DNA of 64,000 nucleotides from positions 24,505 to 88,504 of the forward strand of contig CAJNOL010000991.1 of NCBI GenBank assembly GCA_905250125.1, in the 5' to 3' direction. A program made the translations under genes and the position numbers. Within the stretch, counting starts at the first letter, position 1. Each line of letters begins with the position of its first letter. The notes below the pieces were generated by a model. That model was not told where the DNA came from and ran no database searches. It saw only the letters and a list, made by a program, of their open reading frames with translations. The DNA comes from Rotaria sordida. Its lineage: Eukaryota > Rotifera > Eurotatoria > Philodinida > Philodinidae. Below, one piece after another: positions 45,557 through 56,095 of this stretch.

Positions 45557-48500
45557 TTAATCTATTTTGAGTTTATCTAAATCAAGATAACATGCACAAA
45601 ATTCATAGAAGATATTATTTGCTTGTCGATGATTGATATATTTATTGAATTTTAGTACATTATCATCTTCACGATAGATTAAGTTAAGACTATTATTATC
45701 AGGTATAACACGTAATAACTAAAATAGAAATTTCAAATTAAAAACAATAAAAAAAAAACTCCTCTCATACTGTTTCATCTTCGTTTTTAATAGTGTATAC
45801 AACATCACCACCACCAACTGCATCATCAGTCTCATCTAAATAAACCAATTTTGTATACATAATATTATAATATAAAGAAATACTTGAATGATAATTGAAG
45901 AAGATCATAACATCAAGTGTTCCATCCTTTTCTTTATCATCATCATCATCGTCATCAACATTATTATCCGTGTCAAATGATATACTATAATATGTATGTT
46001 TCCATCTTCGTAATTCAAAATACCATCGTGGTACAGATGAAGATGAATGCGTTGAAGAAGCAACATCAGCTTAATAAAAGAAAATTTTTAGAATAAATCA
46101 AAATGAAATATCCTACTAGTAGGATTTGATTTAATTTTTTTAGGTGATGGTTCATATTCTGTTTCTTCATCTTCATCATTTTCTGATGTTAAACCCGTAA
46201 GTGATCCAAGAATAGTAAACATAGGTTCAGAACCAAAAAGTTCAATAAGAGTTCTTAATGCTGATGGTAAAGTAGTGATATCAGCAATATCATAATTTCT
46301 TTTAAATAATTAATTCAAACTTTTAATTTTCATTTAAAATTTATTTTATTACCGTTTATTACAAGGTCCACGTCGTATCCATGTGATTGTATCACTTTGT
46401 AATTCATTGACCATTGATTGAAAATAATCTTTCTTTATAAACAAAAAAAAAACACGCAAACCAAACCATCTATAAATGAATGTTAAATATTTATTCAAGA
46501 TTACTTGAAAAAATTCCGCTAATTTTGTTTCAGAATTTTCTTGAAATGCCATTTGAACATCATATTGAGTTTCAACTTTGAGATATATGGATGATATCGT
46601 TTGATTCACACGATCTAACTGAAATATACTTATGTTTGATCTATTTAATAAAATAAGAAAAAGAAACAAAGCAGATTTTACATCAGTCTGTTGAAATTTC
46701 GTTGCTGGTTTCGTGGCAGGTAATGGTTCAAAAATAGGTACTGGTCGTGCATTGATAGGACCATGAAGCCAACCATTAATTGATAAACGAGCTCCTTGTT
46801 TTTCATTCAAAACTTCTGCTACCTAATTATGTTATAGAAGAAAAGATAAATAACATTGTAAAATATTTTACTTGAATTATTAGTTAGACTCAACACTTTA
46901 GTTAAATTAATTTTATTGTGTTAATGTACATAAGAGAAATATGAACGTTCTCTACAACAAGAATTTTTGATAAATTATTAAATTTTACTCTTATCTTGAA
47001 AGTAAGACAGTCTTATATTTGTATAGTTTCAGATTACAAAATGTGAAGTGTTATGCAAAAGACAACAAGTATTATTTCTATTCTATAAATAGATTCAATC
47101 AAAAGTATCTTTGACTGAATCATATTATGAAAGATTATAATAGGTTTAGCTTACAGATCTACACGGTAGAGATTTTCCAGAGTAGGGTAAAATACGGGTT
47201 AGAAAGTTTCTCTCAGCCAAAGTACAGAGTACAAAAAAAAGGCTTACTCTGGACATCTCTAACATAATATTATTTTGCTTTTGTTCCATTTTAGAGTAGG
47301 ATTAAGGGAGAGTAAGATAAAAATTTTTGTAGAGTAGGGTAAGGATTAGAAAATTTCTCTCAGTCAGAGTAAGAAAAAAGCTGCCTTTGCAGATCCCTAG
47401 TCTAGCTCATGGTATGTCCTAGAATTTGAACATTAACACAAAGCTATCATTAATTAAGCATTATAACTCATAAAAGTATTATACTCAGTGATATCAAGTC
47501 GAAGCGATATAAAATACTTGCCTGAAATATTTAAGTAAACTAAAATTTCCTACATATACAATTGACTATTCAAAATGAATTTTTCTTTTCTTTTTTTTGA
47601 AAAACTCTATGAATGCTTGAAAAGAATGAATATGTTCAACGTTTAAAGTGAAAATTTGAAATCTTATTTTTTTTCTATTTTAATCAATGAAAATTACCTG
47701 ATGATAAGATTTATCAGTAACTTCAAAAAAGGCTAATCGATTTCGTTTTGGTAATAATGATTTCGTAATACGACATGGTTGAGTTTCTTCTACAATTTCA
47801 AACAACGACAACAAAAGATACAATCCTAACAATGCTTAATTATATATACCATCAGTATCAAATAGATCTAGTGCTCCACCGTCCGTTTCTTTCCAATCAT
47901 CAGGTACAAGATAATAAATAAAAGCAACACGACGACCTTCAGTTGTTCCATGTATATCATCATCATGACATAAAAGATAATCTTCAACAAAAAACAAACG
48001 ACAATTTCGATCATTACGAAAAAAAAACACAAGTTACAAATTTACCTGTGTATTCATATTTTGAAAATGTCATATCAACTTTGTCACTGAAATGAATATC
48101 AGTTGCTTGTGTCAGCCAATCTTTGAAATCTACATAGAGAAATTGCCTGGATTCGAATAAAAATATAATATCATTCCACATATCGAATAAACCCACTTGA
48201 TCTGTTCAATAGCAGGCAATGTTACATAGGTCAAATCATCGGACTATATCAAATAGAAAAATTATTTCAATTATTATAAAATACTTTTTGTTTTTGTTTT
48301 CATTTTTTAACCTGTTGAAATTTATATAAATCATTATTTTTTTGATTCATCTTGATATTATTTAATTCATTGATTAATTGATTACAAAATTGATCAACAT
48401 TTTTATCGAGAACAAAATCATCGATAGTACAATATGAAAATGGTTCATGTTCCAATCTTATAACTTGAAGAAATTTTTTATAAAAGAAAACCTATTAAAC

Positions 48501-48765
48501 TTTATCTGTTTGCTCACAAACCTTTTTCATGAATCGGTAATTGACTTGTATAAGCATCTCGAAAACGTTTGATTGAATCATTATCAGTTAATATTGGATT
48601 AACTGATACTAAACGTGGTTTTTTTTNNNNNNNNNNNNNNNNNNNNNNNNNNNNNNNNNNNNNNNNNNNNNNNNNNNNNNNNNNNNNNNNNNNNNNNNNN
48701 NNNNNNNNNNNNNNNNNNNNNNNNNNTTTTTTTTTGTGTTTCTGTTTTAATTTAAATAAATTCAT
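45557..48765 (-). CDS. OGFOD1: 2-oxoglutarate/Fe(II) prolyl hydroxylase of the OGFOD1/TPA1 family
   Basis: Thirteen exons: 48765-48522 (gap inside), 48463-48312, 48243-48197, 48146-48046, 47981-47850, 47789-47698, 46822-46682, 46618-46505, 46432-46353, 46298-46117, 46069-45884, 45835-45771 and 45718-45557. All junctions keep phase. Nominal length is 565 residues (human about 540). It hydroxylates a prolyl residue of ribosomal protein uS12, affecting translation and stress responses. NDLYKFQQSDDL, KYEYTDYLLCHDDD (Fe ligands His and Asp), YYLVP..WKETDGGALDLF, YHQVAEV (third Fe ligand His) and RLSINGW (Arg for 2-oxoglutarate) are present. RGPCNKR marks the hinge to the inactive C-terminal double-stranded beta-helix domain, ending near YREDDNVLKFNKYINHR. 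The catalytic site is intact. The N-terminal exon is interrupted by 100 N. Confidence 0.93.
47160..47410. repeat. small repeats in OGFOD1 intron 6
   Basis: TAGAGATTTTCCAGAGTAGGG (about 47166) is matched inverted by GGCTTACTCTGGACATCTCTA (about 47243-47263). The block GAGTAGGGTAA..GGTTAGAAA.TTTCTCTCAG recurs as a direct repeat at about 47335-47380. This looks like two decayed short elements with hAT-like TAGAGATGTCCAGAGTA ends. The intron is 875 bp. Confidence 0.5.
48627..48726. other. assembly gap (100 N) inside OGFOD1 exon 1
   Basis: Exactly 100 N flanked by T-runs on both sides (A-runs in the coding sense), so a homopolymer probably broke the assembly. The Lys-rich residues next to the gap come from these runs; true length is unknown and an intron could be hidden here. 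Confidence 0.95.
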
Positions 48766-48818
48766 GATACAAGTTTAATTATCTTAGAAATTTTTAGAAA
48801 GTTAAAAAAGAAAAAAGT
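48766..48818. promoter_or_regulatory. 53-bp divergent intergenic region, OGFOD1/HMCES
   Basis: Only 53 bp separate the OGFOD1 ATG (minus) from the HMCES ATG (plus). The sequence is AT-rich. A GAAATTTTTAG acceptor-like motif ends at about 48797 on the plus strand, about 20 bp before the HMCES ATG. A shared bidirectional promoter would have to overlap the transcribed parts, or the annotated OGFOD1 start is internal. Confidence 0.5.
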
Positions 48819-50223
48819 ATGTGTGGACGTTTTGCTTGTGGTTTAGCTCCTGATGTTGTACGTCGTTTATCGACTTATATGAATACTCAAACACAAGAAT
48901 TAACATTACCACCATATATTGATTTAATGTCTTCAACAAAACCTTTTCGAGCTAGTTGGAATATATCTCCAACTTCGACTTGGTAATGATGAAGAATTAA
49001 AAAATGATTGAACAATTTGTTTGTTTGTTTGTTTTTTTCTTAAATTCTAGTCTTTGTTTAATTTCGGCAAAACATTTAGATGGAACAGAAGATTCAGCAA
49101 CACGTGTTCTTTGTTCAATGCGTTGGTCACTTGTTCCTCATTATCATAAAGGCAACTTAAATGACTTTAAGCCTATTTTAAATAATTGTCGAGTTGAAAC
49201 TATTAATGAAAAACCAACATTTAAAGTACCATTAAGATATGGTAAACGATGTGTTGTACTTGCTGAAGGGTAAATTCAAATTCATTTTTATTCAATTATT
49301 CTACATTCGTTTGTTTTATTTTTTTAGTTTCTTCGAATGGAAAAAAAATGTCTCAAAAACACCATATTTTATATATGAAACTGAACCATTCATTCATGAA
49401 AAACATTATCCAAATATAAATACTGATCAAATTCTTGAAAAAATCCAAAAAGAAAAGTCAGGTAAATTACCATTATTAGCTATGGCAGGCATTTTTGATA
49501 TCAATCGAAACTGTGAGGTATAATCTCAATATAGATACTTACTTAAAAAGCATCTTATCATATTGTTTTACATATAGATTGATCCATTATATTCATGCAC
49601 GATTTGTACAGTCGATGCAAGTGAAACAATGGTAAATGTACATATTCGAATGCCAGTAAGGAAAACATTATTGCAATTGTTATTTAAAGAAAAAAAAACC
49701 AAACAATCTTTGATTACTAGGCTATTTTAACAACACAACAAGAAATTGATCAATGGCTTGATTTTGGTCGATATGATACTGAAAAAGTAATAAAATATGA
49801 ATTTTTAATTAAAAACAAAATTGATAATTTTTAAATAGGTTCTTCCATTACTGGTATCACATGATGATATTCAAATGTATCGAGTAACACCAAGTGTAGG
49901 ATCAACAAAAATAAATGATATGAACAATATTCGACCATTTAGTTCGGATGAGAATACGTATATAAAAATATGATGATTGAAAATTTATCTATTTATTTAT
50001 TCATTTATGTTTTGTTAATTTTAGTAAAACAAATCCACCAAATCGAAATACACTCGATTCATTCGTTATCAAACAAGAACCAAGTCAATATTTTGAAGAA
50101 CCAATATTGAAAAATGAAAAAAATAAAACACAGAAAAAACCATCTGCAAAACGTACACAAGGTACAATCGAGGATTATATGTTTAAAACTACGAAATCAT
50201 CAGGAAAACGATCTAAAAAATAG
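48819..50223 (+). CDS. HMCES: abasic-site DNA-protein crosslinking protein HMCES (SRAP domain)
   Basis: Seven exons, 48819-48982, 49051-49269, 49328-49517, 49578-49655, 49721-49786, 49839-49957 and 50025-50223, keep phase throughout and give 344 residues (human 354). HMCES covalently binds abasic sites in single-stranded DNA at forks and protects them. All SRAP catalytic residues are visible: Cys2 in MCGRFA (free after Met removal), Asn100 in NNCRVETI, Glu131 in GFFEW and His213 in HIRMPAI. KVPLRYGKRCVVLAEG and WLDFG further match the family. The basic C-terminal tail (about 285-344) holds QGTIEDYM, close to a PCNA-interaction (PIP) box except for Met at the last position. Divergent from OGFOD1. 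Confidence 0.95.
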
Positions 50224-50504
50224 ATTTTTCTCTTGTTAATTATTATGATTATGTTTTGAATTATTACATGTACAGTATTTGTTAGATACTTGTTTTGTCA
50301 GATTTTTCTTTTTTGAACTCTGTATTTATCTAGTCAAGTTAGAGAGATAATTTTTATGTTGTATTTTACCAACCAAGCATTATATAACTGATCTTAGATG
50401 TAAAGTTTTTAAATATTTTTGTTGAATACACAAGTACATACTTGATTTCAATAGTGATTAAGTCATGGATTAAGATCTCTTTTGAACTAACGGGGAGATG
50501 AGCG

Positions 50505-50990
50505 CATATGGGATTCACAAGGAGAACTGAATAAGACTAGAAAAAAACCTAAAAAGATTCGTGCCTATGGACATTTGACATCGATTTATGGCCATTTTAC
50601 TGAATTTTCAATCGGAAATTTTATCCATGGATAAGTATTATGATTCTTCAAATATTCTGAAAGTTTCATCTGAAAAAAATATTCTTTTGTTGACATATCG
50701 AATTTTCAAGTAAATGACGAGATGTTTATAGCAAACGAATAGTTTTTAGAAGCTCAATATACCAAAAAAAAAAGGAGCACTCTTTTCGTATGAACCTTTC
50801 AAAATATTCTAAGGGTCATTATACCTATCTATGGATAAAATTTTCGGTCGATATTCCATTATTTGATTTTCTAGTAAATATCTAAAAATGGGTCGAAAAT
50901 TTGGTAAAACGGTCATAACTCGATTGTAAATGTCCATCGGCATGGATCCTTCTAGTTTTACTGAGATCTCATTGTGGATCTAATATGATC
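50505..50990. mobile_element. foldback element (MITE-like)
   Basis: The left arm, with CTATGGACATTTGACATCGA and TTATGGCCATTTTAC, is the inverse of the right arm, with TCGATTGTAAATGTCCATCG and GTAAAACGGTCATAA. The arms extend inward through AAATTTTATCCATGGATA. The centre is near 50740. No coding capacity. Confidence 0.7.
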
Positions 50991-51649
50991 TTAGATAGCC
51001 GGTTACAATTGGTGTAGTTCCCTCGTAAGGTAATACAAGACGAATTGTGGACTTATTTTGTTTTTAACGTAAATTAACTTGTTAAAGTTTAAATTTTTAC
51101 TATTTGATGACTTTTAGGATCAAATGTAGATATCGCAATAAGTTCTGATTTTTTTAATGGTTAATGAATAATAATGTATACTTTATTTTCGGTACTTTTT
51201 TCAAAAATGCATTAAAAATTCAGAAAATCAGAATTATTTGACACAGCAAGAATAAATCAAAGAGATTTCGGAAAAAAACCATCAGGATCATTGCAAAGAT
51301 TGCAACCCAACATACTTAAATTATCATAACCAAAGTTAATAAACTATATATTTTAAAAAAGTATGTATAAATACAAAAACATTTTCTAGTCGAATATGAT
51401 TGTTTATTGAAATTATATAAATGAATAGAAAATATTTTCAAATATGTGTCTTGAATTAATTATTCACGATTTTCTAATAGTATACTTTACTTCCGTTTTA
51501 TATGTTTATCATTCTCTTCTCTACTGATGGCTATTTTTAGCGTTTCTTTTTTTTCTCGGATCAATCAAATCATATTTCTTTAATGCAATACATTAAGTTT
51601 GTGGCTGTTGAATATTGCTTTTGACAGTATTTCTTTTTGACAAACGACT

Positions 51650-52620
51650 ACAAACGAAAAATAATATGCCATGTAAACATCTTTGTAGAAATGTTGAAAT
51701 CTGTTAGGCTATATTGCTGAATTCAAAATTGATCGAATTCTTTATTTTTTGTTGGAAAGAACAATGTCTGAACTACAAATCATGTAGCATATATGTGTAT
51801 GTAGAAGAAATCTAAGAAGTAAAACGACAAAAATCAAATATCTCTGAAGAAATTCTTGCATCATCATCGTCATCATCATCATCATTATCAAACAACCTCA
51901 TTTTCTAATCGATGTGAATTGTTTTCTATGAGAAAAAAACGCACCTGTTGCTGATATCTGTAAAATAATTATTACTTTTCCTGATGGTGTATTAGAAGTT
52001 GAATATACTCTCTGATTTTATGCGAAGATATCGTTTCTTCTGAAAGAACCTCAATAATTTATTAGTATTCATTATCTGGTCGTTTCGTAATAATTAGAAA
52101 TGCTTTTTGAATTAGGTTTTTTTCTTACAAAACTTCTATCATATACCATATTCTGACAAAATAACAGAAAAAAATTGAGTTCGTGCCCCGTTTCTGGAAA
52201 TAGTGAATGATAGTTCTTCTCCGATAAATTCTGTTTTACGAAACTTTTATTTTCAAACTTTCCAGATTAAAAAAGAACCAAGAAAACATACCATATATTC
52301 TATCAAAGCCAGTGTATTGATAGAGTTTTTGATGCGCTGAATTTTGATTAATCTTTTTGTTAGAAATTAGTCTGTGTGCCTCAATATAGTTGAGAAATAC
52401 AGATTTTTCAAGTTGCAAATACGATATAAGAACTTCTTTTTTAAAGGATTTGATTTTGATCTTTTACTTCTTAACGAATTTTTTCTGTAAAAATATCTTT
52501 ACTACAACATTTGTAGTTCAGACATGACTCTGTCCAACAAAAAAAATGAATTGATTGATTTAGAAGTCAGAGATATAATCGATCCAGCAGAGTTCGACAT
52601 TTTTGTAAAGACTTACATCA
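51650..52620. mobile_element. foldback, arms about 200 bp
   Basis: ATGTCTGAACTACAAAT near 51764 recurs inverted near 52525. TTTTTTGTTGGA precedes it in both arms and GAAGTAAAA..A.CAAAATCAAAT follows. The 550-bp core between the arms has no identified gene. Confidence 0.6.
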
Positions 52621-52827
52621 CTTGTAACTTTGTAAAGCAAGTGGATATAGCTGAAACACACAACTGACAAATATGTATAAACTTAGTTTTGATCGACCTT
52701 ATGAACAATAGAAATCGATAAAAAAAAGAAAATGCCTTAGCTCAAATATAGATGTTGAATAAATATATTTTAATTCATATCTAATAAAAAGAAAATCCTC
52801 CGAGAATAAACGAACGAAATTTAATTA

Positions 52828-54636
52828 TTAAACGTTACAGTCTTCATAAAAATCAGGTCCTATCGTACATTGAATTTCTTCAACAATTTGCATTGTACAT
52901 GTTGTTGAATAAATATCACCAAGAAGTTGTGCACGTACTAATCCCGATGCTGGCGTAAGACGATAACCTATATCATTATCAATTCCAGGAAATGCCCATT
53001 CATTTCCATTTTTTCCTAATAAATTATTTAATTTACTTGGATCAATATCAGTTGTACAATTAGCTGGATCAATAATAACATGTATAATAGCGTCAAAATC
53101 AGGTTGCACACGTATTTGATGAAGAAGATAAAGATGAATATATGTTTTTGTTGCTATAATTGAATTCGTTAGAAAATAACTTGTATAACGTAATGGTTGA
53201 TAAGGTTCAACTTCTGATATATTTAATTGAACGACAGTTAATAATGGTTGAATTATATTTATTGTTATGTCACATAAATATGTTCCACCTTGTTCAAAAT
53301 TTCCTTTATATAATTTTGTTCGAAAAGATGTTAAATTACCATTAATTAAATTATTTAATGACCATTTTTCAGGTTGAATAGTCCATTGATTATATAATCG
53401 AGTTATATTTGTTGGTAATGGTACTGGATCAAGTGTTGAATTTGTTATTGTTGCAAGATAAACAAGTTGAAAATCATGTGGTGTACTAAACATTGGTTTA
53501 TGTGATATCCATACATAATTTGATTTATCCAATGGTAATAATATAAAACCATGAACTGCAACACGTCCATCAGGTTGTAATGGTGGTAATTGAGATGGAA
53601 TTGGATCAAAAATAAATGTATCATAATAAGCTTTATGTCGACGATTAAAACCATCTTTCCATTGTTGTTGTAATTCATTATTAAGTTGATGTAATTGCTC
53701 TAATGACATATTTAATTGACGTTCTTTTGGTTGATATGTTGCACCTATTGGATAATCAATTTTATTCTCTTGTGTCATTTCAATATGTGCACCAAGTATT
53801 GATGTTATATTGAGACGATTTAATTCAATAAAATTAATCAAACGTAATATTGATTCAACATCAGCAGAAAAATCTGATATATATAAACGTCCAGGTAATA
53901 ATGAATCGCCTGTTATTAATAAACCTGTTGCACAATCATAAAAAGCAATAGAAGAATTTGCATGACCAGGTATTGGTATAATAGCTAAATGACGTTGATT
54001 ATCAAGTGCATATGTACCAATTGTATTTGGCCAATTATCTAATTGAAAAAATTGATTAACTTCATCAACAGTTGTACCAACAACTGTTGTAAAAAGTTTA
54101 TCGCGAAATTGTGCATCACCAGCTATATGATCTTGATGATTATGTGTATGTGCAACAACTAATTCAATATCTTGACGTTCTTTTTTATTAATAATACACC
54201 AATTAAGTATGATTGATTCAACATGTTGTTGAATAGGTAAAGAAATAGGTGATACTGTTGCTCCACTATCAATTAATAATGCAATGTTATTACCAAAAAG
54301 TAAATATATAAATGATGCTTCATAATTAATACATTTATTTTCACGTAGAATATATGTATCATTATTAATAGGAAATATATCTAAAGCAGGTTGTTGTGCG
54401 CCTTCATCAAAACAATTCACTGATCCATTTATCCAACCTGTTGGTAATGTTACTGGAAGGTAACTAGAATTACCTCCAGGACAAACAAATTGATCATTTG
54501 AATAAGCTGAAATACTTACGATTACTACGAATAATAATACGAACATATTGTCTATTCTCGATATTAAATATATGTTTAAGGATGTGAATACAAAGGCAAA
54601 TCTAATATATAGATTATTGTAGACAGCTGAATACAT
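52828..54636 (-). CDS. secreted metallo-beta-lactamase-fold hydrolase, bacterial-like
   Basis: An intronless frame of 602 residues. Met31 (54546) is the more likely start because MFVLLFVVIVSISAYS is a clean signal peptide; the upstream ATG adds 30 residues. The MBL fold spans about 90-330: the zinc motif HTHNHQDH at 163-170, then IPGHANSS (third metal His), ITGDSLLPG (bridging Asp) and LGAHIEMT (final His). The C-terminal 250 residues are beta-rich, with several N-glycosylation sites, and I do not recognise them. The substrate is unknown; lactonases, glyoxalases and esterases share this fold. The lack of introns in 1.8 kb and the prokaryote-like organisation suggest horizontal acquisition, which is common in bdelloids, but animal MBL genes also exist. 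Confidence 0.8.
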   Translation of the reverse strand: MYSAVYNNLYIRFAFVFTSLNIYLISRIDNMFVLLFVVIVSISAYSNDQFVCPGGNSSYLPVTLPTGWINGSVNCFDEGAQQPALDIFPINNDTYILRENKCINYEASFIYLLFGNNIALLIDSGATVSPISLPIQQHVESIILNWCIINKKERQDIELVVAHTHNHQDHIAGDAQFRDKLFTTVVGTTVDEVNQFFQLDNWPNTIGTYALDNQRHLAIIPIPGHANSSIAFYDCATGLLITGDSLLPGRLYISDFSADVESILRLINFIELNRLNITSILGAHIEMTQENKIDYPIGATYQPKERQLNMSLEQLHQLNNELQQQWKDGFNRRHKAYYDTFIFDPIPSQLPPLQPDGRVAVHGFILLPLDKSNYVWISHKPMFSTPHDFQLVYLATITNSTLDPVPLPTNITRLYNQWTIQPEKWSLNNLINGNLTSFRTKLYKGNFEQGGTYLCDITINIIQPLLTVVQLNISEVEPYQPLRYTSYFLTNSIIATKTYIHLYLLHQIRVQPDFDAIIHVIIDPANCTTDIDPSKLNNLLGKNGNEWAFPGIDNDIGYRLTPASGLVRAQLLGDIYSTTCTMQIVEEIQCTIGPDFYEDCNV

Positions 54637-55030
54637 TCACATAAAAAATATTCTGCTGCAGCATTTTTATTTTTTTCTTGTAATTTATGATATTTTAAAT
54701 TTTGTTTAGTCAGAATGATAAAGTCATTCAATCTGTTGATATGGATATAGGAAAATTTTGTTTGATAATATAGTCATTGTATATCCATTTTGCATTATGA
54801 AAATATCATTGAAAATAAAACTGTTTATATGTGTGTTCATTAGAAAATAAAACATTTTCAAATGCTAAACTATCGAATATGAAATATTCAAATGAAATGA
54901 TTTTAATATATATGATAATTACTTGGTTAATTTATTATTTTCTTTTAATTAAAATGATTATATGTTAAAGTACAGTAGGTAAAAAACATATTTTATTAAA
55001 GTCAAGAAAGCTTCCTTAATAATAATTCAA
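54637..55030. other. spacer between two minus-strand intronless genes
   Basis: 394 bp, AT-rich, no gene. A TTTAATAAA-like stretch in the minus sense near 55000 may serve as the polyadenylation signal of the methyltransferase gene. Confidence 0.4.
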
Positions 55031-55630
55031 TTATCGTTTCTTGAAAATCAAAAGATGTTGCCATGGTAAATGTTCAAATTGTTCTACCAATCTGAAACGA
55101 TTTGCTTCAAGTTCCATAACAACTTGTCTTGCACTCATTCTATGTCGTGGATCAGATGTCATTCGAGGATCTTCTTCTCGATATTCGACAAGAACAAGTC
55201 GTCCATGAGATTTTAGAGCTCGTCGTAAATCTTTCAATAGAATATCAGGTCTTGGAGCTTCATGATATACATCAACTAATAAAATTAGATCAAATGTTTT
55301 TGATGGAAGCCCTGTATGTTTAGATGTAGATAGAATCGGGATCACATTATTAGGAAGATCGGGTCGATGAAGTAAAAAATCTAACATTTGAGACTGTAAA
55401 TCAGTAGCAAATACGGAACCTTGTGATCCAACACGATGAGCTAGTTCTATTGTCAAAAAACCAGATCCAGCTCCTATATCAGCTATTTTCATGCCAGGCT
55501 GAATAGATAATGCATCGAGTATAAGCTGTGGTTGTTCTTGTAACCAACGTTCATATCGCGTTAAAGTTATCAGATTTTCTATATTACATAATAATATTGG
55601 AGCAATCTCTCTACCCATATAGACGTGCAT
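55031..55630 (-). CDS. class I SAM-dependent methyltransferase, bacterial-like
   Basis: An intronless frame of 199 residues. YMGREIAPIL at the N-terminus, RYERWLQEQP, motif I ADIGAGSGFLT (50-60), the acidic post-I residue in VFATDLQ, LVDVYHE and GRLVLVEYREEDP follow the order seen in a family of small bacterial methyltransferases. SAM-binding residues are intact. The substrate is unknown. Bacterial relatives often carry a longer or secreted form; none of that is visible here, and the ATG at 55628-55630 fits the conserved start. Intron absence and the close match to bacterial motif order point to horizontal transfer. Confidence 0.82.
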   Translation of the reverse strand: MHVYMGREIAPILLCNIENLITLTRYERWLQEQPQLILDALSIQPGMKIADIGAGSGFLTIELAHRVGSQGSVFATDLQSQMLDFLLHRPDLPNNVIPILSTSKHTGLPSKTFDLILLVDVYHEAPRPDILLKDLRRALKSHGRLVLVEYREEDPRMTSDPRHRMSARQVVMELEANRFRLVEQFEHLPWQHLLIFKKR

Positions 55631-55886
55631 GTTGTTTATTCAAAAATAATTGATATGGCTCAGTGCACTCTCTTGATGTTTTTATTTTTATAACGTTAAT
55701 GATTTGATTATTTTTGCGTAAAGAAAATTGCTGTCACCTGACATTGATTATTATCCCACGTTTTTTTAAAATTATTTCGAAATAGAATTTAAATGCAAAT
55801 TTATTATATATTCCGAAAATTAAAAAATCAATTATGTACAAAGATCTTATTGCATATTGCGAAAAACGAAATAATAATTCTACACT

Positions 55887-56095
55887 TCAATAGCCATGAT
55901 AGTTACGAATTTCAGTAATATTCGTTTCACTAAAATTTTGTCTTTACCTCTTTTTACTGCACTAGATCTCTTTGTAGTGCTAGTAGATTTTCCGTTAACA
56001 TTGAAAACGTTAGTACTGTAGTGTATAATATTTCTCAATTCGTATTCTGTCTTTTGACTTAAAACAAAATGACATGCAAAATTATTGCAATTTTG
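55887..56095 (-). pseudogene. remnant of an astacin C-terminal exon
   Basis: The minus-strand translation aligns with exon 6 of the intact astacin at 60250: VLSQKTEYELRNIIHYS against VLNQNSPYDYGSIMHYG, then FNVNGKSTSTTK against FSSNGKPTITPK, and after a frameshift ETNITEIRNYHGY against ATDINEIRAYYGC. The Met-turn Met is replaced by Ile. No exons for the catalytic HExxH part were found nearby, so only the 3' end survives. Confidence 0.7.

Larger units (their letters stand above)
50224..52827. other. intergenic, two foldback elements
   Basis: Holds the inverted repeats at 50505-50990 and 51650-52620. A CATCATCATCGTC microsatellite lies at about 51860-51895. A 60-codon minus frame (52418-52236) with protein-like composition is inside the second foldback; it has a donor-like GGTATG at its end but an in-frame stop upstream. 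Confidence 0.45.

Noticed and set aside
53160-53678. Frames overlapping the MBL-hydrolase gene
   Set aside because: Low-complexity His/Leu/Tyr-rich shadows of a 602-codon frame with clear catalytic motifs.
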